Origin: DATFVJ01 sp963712955 | Lineage (GTDB): Bacteria > Actinomycetota > Actinomycetes > Streptosporangiales > Streptosporangiaceae | DNA: 64,000 bases | Assembly: GCA_963712955.1 (NCBI GenBank) | Contig: CAVQKF010000004.1 | Coordinates: forward strand, 124,001-188,000 | Reading direction: 5' to 3' | Shown here: positions 27,551 to 36,724 of the stretch, piece by piece | Numbering within the stretch: the stretch's first letter is position 1 | Layout of the letters: each line of letters begins with the position of its first letter | Position numbers and translations under genes: made by a program | The notes under the pieces: model-generated | Told to the model about the DNA's origin: nothing | Database searches by the model: none | Seen by the model: the letters and a program-made list of their open reading frames with translations, nothing else

Positions 27551-28530
27551 GACACCTTGTCCAGGATGCTGACGACCCGCAGATCGTAGGTGTGGTCGCG
27601 ATTGGCGCGCCGCGCCGCGGCGTCACCGAGCCGTGCGGTGAGGCCGGTCTCAGTGAGCAGCCGGGTGGCCTGGTCGGCGAGTTCGTCGAAGTCGCGGAAG
27701 GCCAGCACCTCGTCGCCGACCCGGAACAGTTCCGGCACGGTGGGGCGGAACTCGGTGAGCACGGCGGCGCCGCAGCCTGCCGCTTCGAAGAGCCGCGAGT
27801 TGACCCCGGCCACCTCGGCCGGATGCATGGTGTTCAGCACGCCGGCGGCGGATCGGAAGACGCGTGCCTTCTCCTCGCGGAATACGCAGCGGCCGGTGTG
27901 CGCAGCCCGTGCTGGAGTCTCGCCGAGCCAGCGTGGGAAGCCACCGCCATAGAGCCTCAGCGGGATGCCCTTGGCGATGAGCCGTTCTAGCAGCCGCACC
28001 CGGCTCGGGTACATGTTGCCCGCGACGACGAGGTACGGCTCGGTGCCGGCCGGAATGAGCGGCCGGTGCCACCGGGGATTGCACCCCTGCGGAAGGTAGT
28101 ACACCGGCAGGTCGAGCGTGGCCCGCAGGCGGTCGACGACATGCGGTTCCTTGAAGAACACCGCGTCGTACGGCGCGAGCAGCATCAACTGCCGCTCCAA
28201 GTTCGCCACGTGGTCTGGAAACCAGAACGCCACCCGCGCGCCGCCGCGCCGGAGCCGCGTCACCGTGCCGGGCATCAGGCCTGCGTCGACGTTGATCACG
28301 ATCTCGCAGCCCGCATCCAGCGAGGTCCGTACGATCCGGTGCTGGGCCCGCTCGTCGAGGCGGGGCAGGGCCTGCCGGGCCAGCATCGCGGCACCGGTCA
28401 CGAGACGGCTGCGGTGGCGGGGGCGGGCAGGGCCGAGCTGGGTCACCACATGACCCATGCGGTGTAGTGCGTCGCCAATGTTGTCCGCGAAGTAATCCGG
28501 AGCCACCGGACCCACGACACCAATTCGCAT
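27547..28530 (-). CDS. CgeB-like glycosyltransferase
   Basis: 327 aa from the ATG at 28530 with a G-rich ribosome-binding site. It begins MRIGVVGPVAPDYFADNIG. The middle has VAFWFPDHVANLERQL and DAVFFKEPHVVDRLR followed by VYYLPQGCNP, a pattern of the CgeB/Glyco_trans_1_2 family. The C-terminal part contains VLNTMHPAEVAGVNSRLFEA and GCGAAVLTEFRPTVPELF, the donor-site segment of these proteins. It heads the leftward operon 28530-23803 and is divergent from an FkbM gene. Donor unknown. Confidence 0.82.
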   Translation of the reverse strand: MRIGVVGPVAPDYFADNIGDALHRMGHVVTQLGPARPRHRSRLVTGAAMLARQALPRLDERAQHRIVRTSLDAGCEIVINVDAGLMPGTVTRLRRGGARVAFWFPDHVANLERQLMLLAPYDAVFFKEPHVVDRLRATLDLPVYYLPQGCNPRWHRPLIPAGTEPYLVVAGNMYPSRVRLLERLIAKGIPLRLYGGGFPRWLGETPARAAHTGRCVFREEKARVFRSAAGVLNTMHPAEVAGVNSRLFEAAGCGAAVLTEFRPTVPELFRVGDEVLAFRDFDELADQATRLLTETGLTARLGDAAARRANRDHTYDLRVVSILDKVS

Positions 28531-28543
28531 CGTCCCCCCAGGT

Positions 28544-28570
28544 TTGAATACGATCGGTAATCAGTATAGT
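28544..28570 (+). promoter_or_regulatory. Promoter-like TTGAAT/TATAGT
   Basis: An AT-rich stretch in the 79-bp divergent gap. TTGAAT at 28544-28549 and TATAGT at 28565-28570 are 15 bp apart, 40 bp before the TTG at 28610. The spacing is short but the -10 is good. Confidence 0.4.
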
Positions 28571-28609
28571 ACATGCAGTGATCAACGGTATATAAGAAAG
28601 GCCTGCGTC

Positions 28610-29404
28610 TTGATCTTCTTCAAGTGCTGGGGAGCCGACGTACTGCTGCGGACAACGCTCGAGCGGGCAACCCACCGTCTGGTGATCCGGAGGCGGCTAC
28701 CGCCTCCCTTTGATGCCGTCCGAATCTACACATCTTCGGAGGGAGGGCTGCGTTATCTCCGGCCCCGCATGAACGGCGTTGACTCGCCTCTGCTGCGACT
28801 TACGGCAGAGGCGGTGAGGCCCGGTGACGTCGTATGGGACATTGGCGCCAATGTCGGCCTGTTCAGTTTCGCCGCTGCCGCGGCCGCCGGCCCGAGCGGG
28901 CATGTCCTCGCGATCGAACCCGATGCCGTGCTGGTCCGGCTACTGCGCCGATCCGCTACCAGGAAGCACGGTCATGCGCCGGTCGATGTGCTGCCGACGG
29001 CGGTCGCGGACGACCTCGGAGTCGCCCGCTTCCATATCGCCCGGCGGAACCGTTCCACAAGCCACCTCGATGGCTTCGGAACCACGCAGACGGGCGGCAT
29101 CCGACATACCGAGTTGGTGCCGACTGTCACACTTGACTGGCTGGCCGCGCGTTTCCCCAGGCCGGACGTCGTGAAGATTGACGTGGAGGCAGCCGAGGTC
29201 TGCGTGCTCAGCGGCGGCCCGAAGGTCCTCGCCGCGTTGCCGACGATCATCTGCGAAGTCATGCGGGAGAATTCCGCGGCCGTCACACACCTCCTCGCCG
29301 CTCACGGCTATACGCTTTACGATGCCGAACGGCCTGCGGCAGAGCGGACTGCCGCCAGCACGGCGCCGTTCAGCACGCTGGCGATCAATGATTCTTGCCG
29401 GTGA
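28610..29404 (+). CDS. FkbM family methyltransferase
   Basis: 264 aa from a TTG at 28610 with AAGAAAGG upstream. An earlier in-frame TTG (28544) lies in the promoter and is unlikely. Motif I is DVVWDIGANVGLFSFAAA, motif II HVLAIEPDAVLVRLLR, and the FkbM motif PDVVKIDVEAAEVCVLSGG is followed by IICEVMREN. It is a single rightward gene in a leftward block. Its last 20 bases overlap the convergent methyltransferase at 29385. Likely O-methylation of a sugar. Confidence 0.85.
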   Translation: MIFFKCWGADVLLRTTLERATHRLVIRRRLPPPFDAVRIYTSSEGGLRYLRPRMNGVDSPLLRLTAEAVRPGDVVWDIGANVGLFSFAAAAAAGPSGHVLAIEPDAVLVRLLRRSATRKHGHAPVDVLPTAVADDLGVARFHIARRNRSTSHLDGFGTTQTGGIRHTELVPTVTLDWLAARFPRPDVVKIDVEAAEVCVLSGGPKVLAALPTIICEVMRENSAAVTHLLAAHGYTLYDAERPAAERTAASTAPFSTLAINDSCR

Positions 29405-30062
29405 CCCGCTCGTACACGAAGAAGTCGGCCCGTCCGGGTCCGGAGTTCGCGCCGCGCGCTACCTGCGAGAGCCGCCATTGCGGGCAGTTGTCTTCCACCC
29501 ACGGTGAGAAGCGCCGGTGCCGCACGTGTGGTGCGGTGCCGCCCATCAACTCGTTTGTCGAGTACACGACGATGTACCGGCCGCCGGCGCTGAAGAGATG
29601 CGCCATGTACGTCTCGAAGACCGAGTCCTCGATCAGGTGGTAGACGACATCGAGGGAGATTGCCAGATCGGCCACGAACAGGCCGGCACGGTCGACGAAA
29701 CAGGCACCATCGTAGAGAAAGAAGCTCTTGGTCGGATCGTCAGCGAACCGGCGCTCGCACAGCCCTATCGCGGTTCGCGAGACATCCAGCCCAACATACC
29801 GGGGATAGTCGGCCAGCGAGAGCTGATGGCCGTCACCACAGCCGAACTCCGTGACGGATCGCACGCCATGCTCCCTGACGAAAGCGTTGAGGAACGCCGC
29901 CTTGCCCTTGGCAAGAGCGCCATACGACCCGCCGCCGCTCGTTCGGCCCAGGACGTAGTTCCGTTCCCAGAAACTCGCGGAGCCAGTGAAGCCAAGCCGC
30001 TGGCGAAGCAGCGAGAACTCGCGCACGCCAGGAAGCGGGCGCACCAGGTCTTTTATTGTCAT
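29385..30062 (-). CDS. Class I SAM-dependent methyltransferase
   Basis: 225 aa from the ATG at 30062 with GGAGGGTGAAC upstream. It has SASFWERNYVLGRTSGGGSY, then SVTEFGCGDGHQLSL as motif I and YVGLDVSRTAIGLCERRF as motif II. DLAISLDVVYHLIEDSVFE and GRYIVVYSTN complete the fold. The SFWERNY/GGGSYG pattern occurs in small methyltransferases of polysaccharide and glycopeptidolipid loci. The substrate is unknown. It is followed by the FkbM gene upstream with a 10-bp spacer, so the two are co-transcribed. Confidence 0.82.
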   Translation of the reverse strand: MTIKDLVRPLPGVREFSLLRQRLGFTGSASFWERNYVLGRTSGGGSYGALAKGKAAFLNAFVREHGVRSVTEFGCGDGHQLSLADYPRYVGLDVSRTAIGLCERRFADDPTKSFFLYDGACFVDRAGLFVADLAISLDVVYHLIEDSVFETYMAHLFSAGGRYIVVYSTNELMGGTAPHVRHRRFSPWVEDNCPQWRLSQVARGANSGPGRADFFVYERVTGKNH

Positions 30063-30072
30063 GTTCACCCTC

Positions 30073-30927
30073 CTAGCTGACAGGTTTCCACCATGCGATC
30101 GAGGGCATCCGCTCGGCAACACCGGGCACACAGGCGACGTAGTTGCCTTCGACAAAGGTCTCAAGGTCGACGTCCCAGCCGGGATAGAACTCAACACCGC
30201 GCGGCGTGACCTTGCCCAGCCGGTAATCGAGCGGCTCAAGCAAGGCAAATGCGTCACGGAGGAATGAGCGTGAATAGACCCACCGGTGGTTGTACTCGAA
30301 TTGTGCGATTGATATGCGCTGATCGGCGAACAGCCGCCGGGCACCACGCAGGACGGCCAGATCGTGTCCCTCGGTGTCGATCTTGACAAGGGTGACATGG
30401 TCCAGTCCTGCGCGGTCGGCATACGCGTCCAGCGTCGTCGTGGCCACTTCTTCTGTGGTCGCGCCGTCCGGAGCCGCATGCTGCCTGTGCAGCGAGTTCG
30501 TCCCGGCGCCCGGTGCGAGCACGTGCAGGGTCGAGAATCCGGACCGGTCGTCGAGAGCGGCCCGGTGCAGGCTTACCCGTTGTCCTTCGAGTGCCTCCGA
30601 CAGCCGCGCGAAGGTGTACGACGACGGCTCGAAGGCGTGCAGGTCGAGATCGCCGAGCCGCCCTGCCTGACGCGCGGCTGCGAGCATCGCATCGGACCAC
30701 CGGCCGACGTTGGCACCGATATCCACGACCTGGATCGCCCGGCCAGGCGGCGAGAGACCGAGACTCCACCGCTGCAGGGACGATTCGCCATTGGTCAGCA
30801 GGTCGTTGGGAATGTCGAGACAGGCACTCCGGAGCACGAACCGGGCGGCGCGCACGACGCGGTGTCGGCCCACGGTGCGGCATGCGAGGTCCGTGGCGGT
30901 GCTTGCGGCTCGGCGGAGGGCGGGCAT
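30073..30927 (-). CDS. FkbM family methyltransferase
   Basis: 284 aa, ATG at 30927. Motif I is AIQVVDIGANVGRWSDAML, motif II LHAFEPSSYTFARL. The FkbM signature is VTLVKIDTEGHDLAVLRGA, then ISIAQFEYNHRWV. This is a typical, intact FkbM enzyme of the type found in polysaccharide loci that methylates hydroxyl groups of sugars. It starts 8 bases after the flippase stop and belongs to the leftward transcript that runs from 33182 to 29385. Confidence 0.88.
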   Translation of the reverse strand: MPALRRAASTATDLACRTVGRHRVVRAARFVLRSACLDIPNDLLTNGESSLQRWSLGLSPPGRAIQVVDIGANVGRWSDAMLAAARQAGRLGDLDLHAFEPSSYTFARLSEALEGQRVSLHRAALDDRSGFSTLHVLAPGAGTNSLHRQHAAPDGATTEEVATTTLDAYADRAGLDHVTLVKIDTEGHDLAVLRGARRLFADQRISIAQFEYNHRWVYSRSFLRDAFALLEPLDYRLGKVTPRGVEFYPGWDVDLETFVEGNYVACVPGVAERMPSIAWWKPVS

Positions 30928-30935
30928 CGGTTCCC

Positions 30936-32267
30936 TTACGCTTCCGGCTCAATGGGTTCGGATGCGATCGGCGTCACGGGCCCGAACGCGTCGGCAGTAT
31001 GGGGCAGCCGCCATAGGGACCGGAGCATCGCGGCGAGCGCGACGCCGTAAGCGACGGTCGAGGCGATCGCCGCGCCGGCCACGCCGACCAGCGGAAGCAG
31101 GGCAAAAAGCAGCCCGACCGTGAAGACCGCCGCCAGCCCCTGCGCCCAAGCCACAACGATCGGGCGATTCCTGCCCCGCAACAGATCGCCCGCCACCTGC
31201 CCGCACGCCAAAAAGACGGCCCCTGGGGTGAGGATCCACAGCAGCGGCACGGCGCCCCGGTAGCCGGCGCCGAATACCAGCGGCACGAGCCAGTTTGCGA
31301 CTGCGGCGAGCGGCACGAGCATGCCCGCGGCGAGGCCGGCACTGCCGAGCACCGCGAGCTTCTGCAGCCGGTGGGTCGCGTCGGTGACCGCGTGTTGCGC
31401 GGCCAGCCGCGGAAACGCGACGCTTCCGATCGCGGATACCAACGGGATCGGAAGCAAGGTGAGCGAGACCGCGATCGCGTAACAGCCAAGGTCGGCAGGC
31501 GGCACGGTCTGCGAGAGCACGAGCTTGTCCAGCTGGGCGTTAAGCGCCGCGGGTGTCAGGGCAGCGATCTGCGCCGTGCCGTATGCCGAGAGTGGCCGGA
31601 CCAGCCCGGCCTGCGCGCGCCCGGGCGCCAGACCCGTGCGGCGGCAGCAAAGGTAGGCCCAGCCGAGTTGCAGCAGCATCGTCACCACGAGGACCGCCAA
31701 CGCGGCATCCAGTGCCAGCAGCCGAAGCCGCCACAGCACGCCGATCGCGATCAGGCCGAGTACCGGCTGGCTCACCCGCACCATGTTCCATCGGTGCAGA
31801 TCCCGCGCCTGCAACGAGAAGGTATAGCTGGCTCCGACGAATGCGACGATCGAGGCGGCGAAGGCGATCCGGTAGCCGACGGTCACCCCGGGATTCCCGC
31901 GGGCCAGAAGCGGGGCGAGCAGCAGGCCGGCGGCGAGCGCGAGTGCGCCCGTCGTGACCATCATGGCTCGCGAGGTCGCCACGTACTCGCGGGCGCGCCG
32001 CGGATCCCGTGCGACGTAGAAGCACAGGGCCGCCGGCTGGCCCATGCCGCCGACCATGAGCGCGACACCGAACCACGCCGTGATGGCCGCGTATTCGCCG
32101 CGCACGGTCGGCCCCATCGCGCGCGCCAGGATGACGCCGCCGAGCCCCGCGGCGACCGTGGACGCGATGTTGAATCCCGCTGTCCGCGCGATCGTCCGGC
32201 CGGTTCCGGGCCGGCGCAACGTCGTGGCAAGTCCCTGCACCCGGCTCGGTGCCGCGTGCGCGGTCAC
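30936..32267 (-). CDS. wzx: Oligosaccharide flippase (Wzx / MVF-type)
   Basis: 443 aa with about 12 predicted membrane segments, from a GTG at 32267. Conserved features include the N-terminal FNIASTVAAGLGGVILARAM, YGTAQIAALTPAALNAQLDKL and FLACGQVAGDLLRGRN. It should flip the lipid-linked repeat unit across the membrane for the Wzy-like polymerase at 26045. Longer upstream readings overlap the remnant dehydrogenase and are not conserved. The start codon overlaps the stop of that remnant (GTGA), so translation of the flippase may still be coupled to the 61-codon remnant. Confidence 0.85.
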   Translation of the reverse strand: MTAHAAPSRVQGLATTLRRPGTGRTIARTAGFNIASTVAAGLGGVILARAMGPTVRGEYAAITAWFGVALMVGGMGQPAALCFYVARDPRRAREYVATSRAMMVTTGALALAAGLLLAPLLARGNPGVTVGYRIAFAASIVAFVGASYTFSLQARDLHRWNMVRVSQPVLGLIAIGVLWRLRLLALDAALAVLVVTMLLQLGWAYLCCRRTGLAPGRAQAGLVRPLSAYGTAQIAALTPAALNAQLDKLVLSQTVPPADLGCYAIAVSLTLLPIPLVSAIGSVAFPRLAAQHAVTDATHRLQKLAVLGSAGLAAGMLVPLAAVANWLVPLVFGAGYRGAVPLLWILTPGAVFLACGQVAGDLLRGRNRPIVVAWAQGLAAVFTVGLLFALLPLVGVAGAAIASTVAYGVALAAMLRSLWRLPHTADAFGPVTPIASEPIEPEA

Positions 32268-32449
32268 GGGGTCTCGACGTTCGCGCCGGACAGGCGGTTG
32301 CGGCAGTGGAGGATCCAGCACGCCTCGCGTTCTGCGGCCCTGGTAGACGACACCGGGACCAGGTCGGCGACGAGCTTGCCGTAGAACTCCTGGACCGCGG
32401 CCAGCGACGTGTCGCCGACGCCAGCGACGACCTGCGGGGGCTCCACCAT
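32264..32449 (-). pseudogene. In-frame internally deleted nucleotide-sugar dehydrogenase (61 aa)
   Basis: An open frame MVEPPQVVAGVGDTSLAAV... made of three pieces of the dehydrogenase at 35445: residues 1-5, about 170-204 (VVAGVG to SSTRAAE) and the last ~22 (REACWIL to NVETP). The NAD-binding fold, the catalytic cysteine block and most of both domains are gone. Both deletion joints keep the frame and the stop still overlaps the flippase start. It cannot be an enzyme. It may persist as a translated leader or be a relic. Confidence 0.85.
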
Positions 32450-32459
32450 CCACCTGTCC

Positions 32460-33182
32460 CTAGCGGGCTTTGCGGGCGGCGAAGGTCAGATTCTGGGTGA
32501 CGATGTGCCCGCGGAGGGTACCTGTCTCGGCGGCGAGCGCGATCTTGCAGGCAGCGCTGATCGGCTTCCACAGCGCCCCCCGCGCGGCGCTCACCAGGCC
32601 ATGTGCGATCGGCGGGCACGGCAGGACAGTGACCGAGCCGAAGCCGGCCGCGGCAGCGAGTTGCCGGACGCTGCGCGCGGTGTACCAGGACTCGTGCGTG
32701 AAATCGCCATACCGGATGTGGCCGCCGAACGGGCTGACAGCATTCGGCACCCGGGCGACGAAAACGCCGCCGGGCGCCAGCGCCGCTGCGACGCGGTCGA
32801 AGGTGTCGAGTACCTCGTGTTTCGTCAGATGCTCCAGTACGTCGGTGGCGGTGACCGCGGCGAGCCGGCCAGGGCGTGACTCGAGGAGGTCCCGGTAGTC
32901 ACCCTGCCGCACCCGGCCCAGGCCGGCCGCGCGGGCGAGGGCAACCTGCTCCGGGCTGACATCGATACCCTCGGCCTCGTAGCCGTCCGCGAGCAGCAGC
33001 CGCACCAGTTCGCCCTGCCCGCAGCCGATGTCCAGGACCGGCCCGGCACGCGGCGTGGGCAGGGCGGGGCGGATGTCGCGGCGGTAGTTCAAAGCGGCGG
33101 CCCCGCCATTGCCGCAGCCAGCGTGCTGCGAGGCGTACGCCTCGTAAAGCCGATCCCGCAGTGCGCCCCCGGTTGTCATCAC
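32460..33182 (-). CDS. Class I SAM-dependent methyltransferase (intact cassette copy)
   Basis: 240 aa from a GTG at 33182; the next codon is an ATG, also usable. Motif I is PVLDIGCGQGELVRLLL, motif II AEGIDVSPEQVALARA, then AAVTATDVLEHLTKHEV and LAPGGVFVARVPN, a Methyltransf_11/23 pattern. VSPFGGHIRYGDFTHESWYT is typical of methyltransferases in polysaccharide clusters. A -10 hexamer TACTAT ends 6 bases before the GTG, so the mRNA is probably leaderless. A gutted copy of this gene lies at 36725. It is the first gene of the leftward transcript to the flippase. Confidence 0.87.
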   Translation of the reverse strand: MMTTGGALRDRLYEAYASQHAGCGNGGAAALNYRRDIRPALPTPRAGPVLDIGCGQGELVRLLLADGYEAEGIDVSPEQVALARAAGLGRVRQGDYRDLLESRPGRLAAVTATDVLEHLTKHEVLDTFDRVAAALAPGGVFVARVPNAVSPFGGHIRYGDFTHESWYTARSVRQLAAAAGFGSVTVLPCPPIAHGLVSAARGALWKPISAACKIALAAETGTLRGHIVTQNLTFAARKAR

Positions 33183-33207
33183 GTAGAGATAGTATGGCGT
33201 AACGTTG
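33183..33207 (-). promoter_or_regulatory. Leaderless promoter with CGTAA half-site, copy 1
   Basis: On the minus strand TACTAT (33194-33189) is followed by CTCTAC and then GTG, the spacing of leaderless actinobacterial genes. CGTAACGTTG at 33198-33207 lies just upstream of the -10, in the same place as the perfect CGTAACCTTACG of copy 2. Confidence 0.6.
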
Positions 33208-33523
33208 AGTTATAATAGCCCAAGGACATCACTCGGCATAAAATATTTGAGGTGACAGCACCTGGCCGCCTGGCCCGGTCCGCTACGCGAAACCTCCAAA
33301 CACTGGCGTCGAGCGGTGCCGACGCGTGTGCGTCCATCCATATCGGGTAGTTTTGGAGAAACGGATCAGGCGGCTTAAATCCATCTCCGGATGGTCGGGC
33401 AGGTTGGCGTACACGATCTGCGACGCTGCCGTGCGGTGCAGGTGGGCGCGGGCGTTCCCTTGGGGGGCTTGGTTGCGTTTTGCGCTGCGCTAGAACCTCC
33501 CGCCTCCCGCAGCCGTTTCCTCG
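33208..33523. other. 316-bp gap with no gene
   Basis: AT-rich near 33208-33260 and then GC-rich. It contains the -35 region for the leftward methyltransferase. Short frames on both strands show no recognisable motif. The first ~100 bases weakly resemble 36947-37050, the equivalent flank of the second cassette. Confidence 0.5.
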
Positions 33524-35335
33524 TCAGGAAGACCTTGTGGATTGCGTCAGCCAAGCATTCAACGCTGCAAGCATCCACGTTTCGGCCCAGCGGTCACGCG
33601 GCCGAAACGGAATCAACCCTGCGCGCTTGGCCATCGCCCGATCCACGACCGACCACACAGCTGCATCCGGCTCCTCTGCCTCCCTGAGCACGGGCGCCAA
33701 AGGGCCCGTCATCCAATTTCGCATCGGGACGCTGAAGCCGCGCTTGGGACGGGCCGCCAGGCTCCTGAGATAAGGATCGTCAAGCGCCGCCCCGATCGCT
33801 ACCTTGCCGGGCCGGGTGGTCTTGCCAGCAGCAAGTCCCAACGAGGCCGAGAAAACGTGACTGTCCACGAAGGGCACGCGCAACTCAACTGACGAAGCCA
33901 TAGAGAAGGCGTCGGCATCCGGAAGCAACATGGCCTGGAGATAGATCGCAACCTCAGCCGCGACCATCGTGCCGAAAGATTTCGATGAGCGCATGGCTCC
34001 CGGAGCACAGGAAACCGCCGGCCTAGGGCAACCGATACCTATGAGATCGCTCACCAATGGTGCCGGCAGTAGCTCTCGTTGAAGAAGACAGACCCCCCGT
34101 CCTCCGCGGGGTCCCCCGCTGCCCAGAAGCCTCCTCGCCTTCGCCTCGCTGGCCAGGCCCATTCGGGACAGAATACTTGCGACCGCAGCAGTCACCGGGC
34201 CGGGCATCCCGTCCAAGACCCAAAGGGCAGACAGGTATCTCAGCAAGCGAAAGTGAGCGTAACCGCCCACGGCCTCGTCTCCTCCAAGGCCCGACAACGC
34301 CACCTTGAAGCCAGCTTCGTGGACGGCCTTGGAGACGAGGTAGGTATTGAGACCGTCGATGCTTGGACGCTGCATTGCCCCGAAGAACCTCGCCACGTCG
34401 CCCTCCTCAAGCGTCGCGGGTATCCGCTGGAAGCGATGCCCGTAGTGACGGGCAGTCTCCGCCGCCTCGGCACTCTCGTCTGCTGTACCCTGGGTAGCCA
34501 CAGTGAGGCAGTGGAGGTCCCGGCCAACGCGGCGCCCCACAGCGGCGATCGTTGCCGAATCCACGCCTGCGGACAGTAGAAGCGCCGTAGGCACGTCGGC
34601 ACCCAGGTGCAGTTCGATGGAATCCGCCAGTGCTGCTCCCAGGTCCCCAGGCGCTCCGGTGACGACGAGCGGCCCATCGGGCAGGATCCGGCGTACCGTT
34701 GCTTTGCTGTTTCGATCGAAGGAGGCGATGCTATTGGGCGGAAGTGCCCTTATCTCCCGGAACGGAGCTTGGTCTGCGGCCACCGCTCCGAAGTTGAGGT
34801 AATGGCCGACCGCGTCGTAGTCGATCCGCACCCCTGCGGCAACGCGGACAAGCGACCGGACTTCGGAGGCGAAAACGAGGGATCCCTCCGGTAGGATGCG
34901 CCAGTGGAGGGGCTTGATCCCGAAGGGATCGCGGGCCAAGTACAGACGTTCTTCAAGAGAGTCGACCAACGCAATAGCGAACATACCGCGCAGCTCGGCC
35001 AGCGATGCCATCCCGAGCTTCGCCCACAACTCGGGGATAACCTCTCCGTCGCAGGTAGTGCGAACCTGCAACTGGTAGTGTTCGATGAGGCGGCGGTAGT
35101 TGTAGATCTCACCGTTAAAAACGCAGTGATAACGTCCGTCAGTTGATACGAACGGCTGGTTTCCCGCCGGGCTCGGGTCCTGAATAGCGAGCCGCGTGTT
35201 CCCAATGGTGAAAGCACCGACTCTCGCCACCACGCTGTGATCGGGACCGCGATGCTCCTGCAAATCATTGAGCACGCTGACCCGCGCTGCCGCGCGGCCT
35301 GCCGCCACATCGATCGCCCCAGCAATGCCACACAT
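33524..35335 (-). CDS. Asparagine synthase-like glutamine amidotransferase
   Basis: 603 aa, the full AsnB length. Cys2 after the initiator Met is the class II glutaminase nucleophile (MCGIAGAID). RLAIQDPS, FNGEIYNYRRLI and LARDPFGIKPLHW complete the N-terminal domain. The synthetase domain has the PP-loop LLLSAGVDSATIAA, where SAGVDS replaces the common SGGVDS, and SGLGGDEAVGGY. In polysaccharide loci such enzymes amidate uronic acids, as WbpS does. With two amino-sugar dehydrogenases nearby this is the likely role, but general asparagine synthesis cannot be excluded. It lies between the two cassette copies; the 109 bases before the next gene hold only the fragment of the flippase start. Confidence 0.88.
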   Translation of the reverse strand: MCGIAGAIDVAAGRAAARVSVLNDLQEHRGPDHSVVARVGAFTIGNTRLAIQDPSPAGNQPFVSTDGRYHCVFNGEIYNYRRLIEHYQLQVRTTCDGEVIPELWAKLGMASLAELRGMFAIALVDSLEERLYLARDPFGIKPLHWRILPEGSLVFASEVRSLVRVAAGVRIDYDAVGHYLNFGAVAADQAPFREIRALPPNSIASFDRNSKATVRRILPDGPLVVTGAPGDLGAALADSIELHLGADVPTALLLSAGVDSATIAAVGRRVGRDLHCLTVATQGTADESAEAAETARHYGHRFQRIPATLEEGDVARFFGAMQRPSIDGLNTYLVSKAVHEAGFKVALSGLGGDEAVGGYAHFRLLRYLSALWVLDGMPGPVTAAVASILSRMGLASEAKARRLLGSGGPRGGRGVCLLQRELLPAPLVSDLIGIGCPRPAVSCAPGAMRSSKSFGTMVAAEVAIYLQAMLLPDADAFSMASSVELRVPFVDSHVFSASLGLAAGKTTRPGKVAIGAALDDPYLRSLAARPKRGFSVPMRNWMTGPLAPVLREAEEPDAAVWSVVDRAMAKRAGLIPFRPRDRWAETWMLAALNAWLTQSTRSS

Positions 35336-35444
35336 CGTCAGTCACCTCGCCAAGTTGTCTCAAGCCCGTTGCATCAAGACCGTCTCATGGCCGGTTCTTT
35401 CGCCATGATGGGTCCAGATCTCGGGGTCAGACGGGCGTGCGCGG

Positions 35445-36713
35445 TCACAGGGTCTCGACGTTCGCGCCGGACATGCGGTTGCGGCAGTCGAGGATCCAGC
35501 ACGCCTCGCGTTGCACAAACGGGTAATCGATGTCGTCGTGATCGGTGAGCACCACCACGGCGTCGGCGGTGTGCACGACATCCGTAGTCAGCGCCACGCG
35601 GGGGGCCTCGCGCGCGAGGTGGCCGGCGGGCACGTGCCCGTCGACTGCCCAAACCCGGGCGCCAAGCGAAAGCAGCAGGCGCGCGATGCGGGTCGCAGGC
35701 GACTCGCGAGCATCGGAGGAGTTCTTCTTGTATGCCAGGCCGAGCATCAGGACCGTGGAGCCGCGGACGGGCTTGCCGAGCTCGTTCAGGCCCTGTGTGA
35801 GCCGCTGGACCACATGGTCGGGCATGTGCTCGTTGATGTCGTTGGCCAGCTCGACGAGACGGAACCGGCGCCCGGTGGCCTGCTGGACGCGCCACGACAA
35901 GTACGTGGGGTCAATCGGCAGGCAGTGACCGCCGACGCCGGGCCCAGGGTGGAAGGGCAGGAAACCGAAGGGCTTGGTGGACGCGGCGCGTACAACTTCC
36001 CACACGTCGACGCCCAGTTCCCGGGCGAACATCGCGAACTCGTTGACAAGCGCGATGTTGACGTGCCTGAAGGTGTTCTCCAGCAGCTTCGTCAGCTCCG
36101 CGGCGCGGGTCGACGATACCGGGACCAGGTCGGCGACGAGCTTGCCGTAGAACTCCTGGACCGCGGCGAGCGACGCGTCGCCGACGCCTGCGACGACCTT
36201 CGGCGTCGCCTGGAGCGTCCAGGTCGTATTGCCCGGGTCTATGCGTTCGGGGCTGTAGCCCAGCGCGAAATCCGCCCCGGCGGTCAGGCCGCTGCCTTCC
36301 TCCAGAATCGGCCGCAGCAGATCCTCGGTCGTGCCCGGATACGTGGTCGACTCCAGCACGACAACGCTGCCGCGCGTCAGGTCGCCGGCCAGGCTTCGTC
36401 CTGCGGCTGTGAGGAACGACAGGTCAGGCGAGCGGTCCCGCAGCGGTGTCGGCACGGTGATCACGGCGACTGAGAAGCCGGCCACGTCGGCGTAATCGGC
36501 GGACGCCGTGAACCGGCCGGTTCCGATGGCCGCGCGAAGCCGGGTGCCGTCGACGTCATCGACGTAGGACTCGCCTTGCTGCAAGCGCTCGACCCGCGAC
36601 GGGTCCACGTCGACCCCGACGACCTCGTACCCGGCCTCGACGGCGGCCACGGCGAGGGGCAGCCCGACATAGCCCTGGCCGATGACGGCAAGCTTCCGCG
36701 GTGGCTCCACCAT
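35445..36713 (-). CDS. Nucleotide-sugar dehydrogenase, UDP-GlcNAc/UDP-HexNAc 6-dehydrogenase type (WbpA-like)
   Basis: 422 aa, ATG at 36713. The N-terminal Rossmann motif is AVIGQGYVGLPLA. Conserved TVPTPLRDRSPDLSFL and VLESTTYPGTTEDLL follow. The catalytic block is GPGVGGHCLPIDPTYLSW with Cys264. The LPIDPTYLSW form resembles WbpA/TviB-type enzymes and differs from the WecC-type IAVDPWF at 11317, so this enzyme probably makes a different amino-uronic acid such as UDP-GlcNAcA. The C-terminal domain has LMLGLAYKKNSSDARESPA. It is preceded by the 64-codon methyltransferase remnant in the same transcript. Confidence 0.87.
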   Translation of the reverse strand: MVEPPRKLAVIGQGYVGLPLAVAAVEAGYEVVGVDVDPSRVERLQQGESYVDDVDGTRLRAAIGTGRFTASADYADVAGFSVAVITVPTPLRDRSPDLSFLTAAGRSLAGDLTRGSVVVLESTTYPGTTEDLLRPILEEGSGLTAGADFALGYSPERIDPGNTTWTLQATPKVVAGVGDASLAAVQEFYGKLVADLVPVSSTRAAELTKLLENTFRHVNIALVNEFAMFARELGVDVWEVVRAASTKPFGFLPFHPGPGVGGHCLPIDPTYLSWRVQQATGRRFRLVELANDINEHMPDHVVQRLTQGLNELGKPVRGSTVLMLGLAYKKNSSDARESPATRIARLLLSLGARVWAVDGHVPAGHLAREAPRVALTTDVVHTADAVVVLTDHDDIDYPFVQREACWILDCRNRMSGANVETL

Positions 36714-36724
36714 CCACCTGTCCC

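Larger units (their letters stand above)
32256..33207. repeat. Duplicated cassette, copy 1 (intact methyltransferase, gutted dehydrogenase)
   Basis: This stretch aligns in blocks with 35436-36946: the last ~75 bp of the dehydrogenase, an internal ~95-bp dehydrogenase block, the start of the dehydrogenase with the 3' end of the methyltransferase, an internal methyltransferase block, and the start plus -10 region. Identity in the blocks is roughly 90% by eye. Homology ends about 12 bases into the flippase gene on the left and fades about 25 bases upstream of the start codon on the right. Confidence 0.85.
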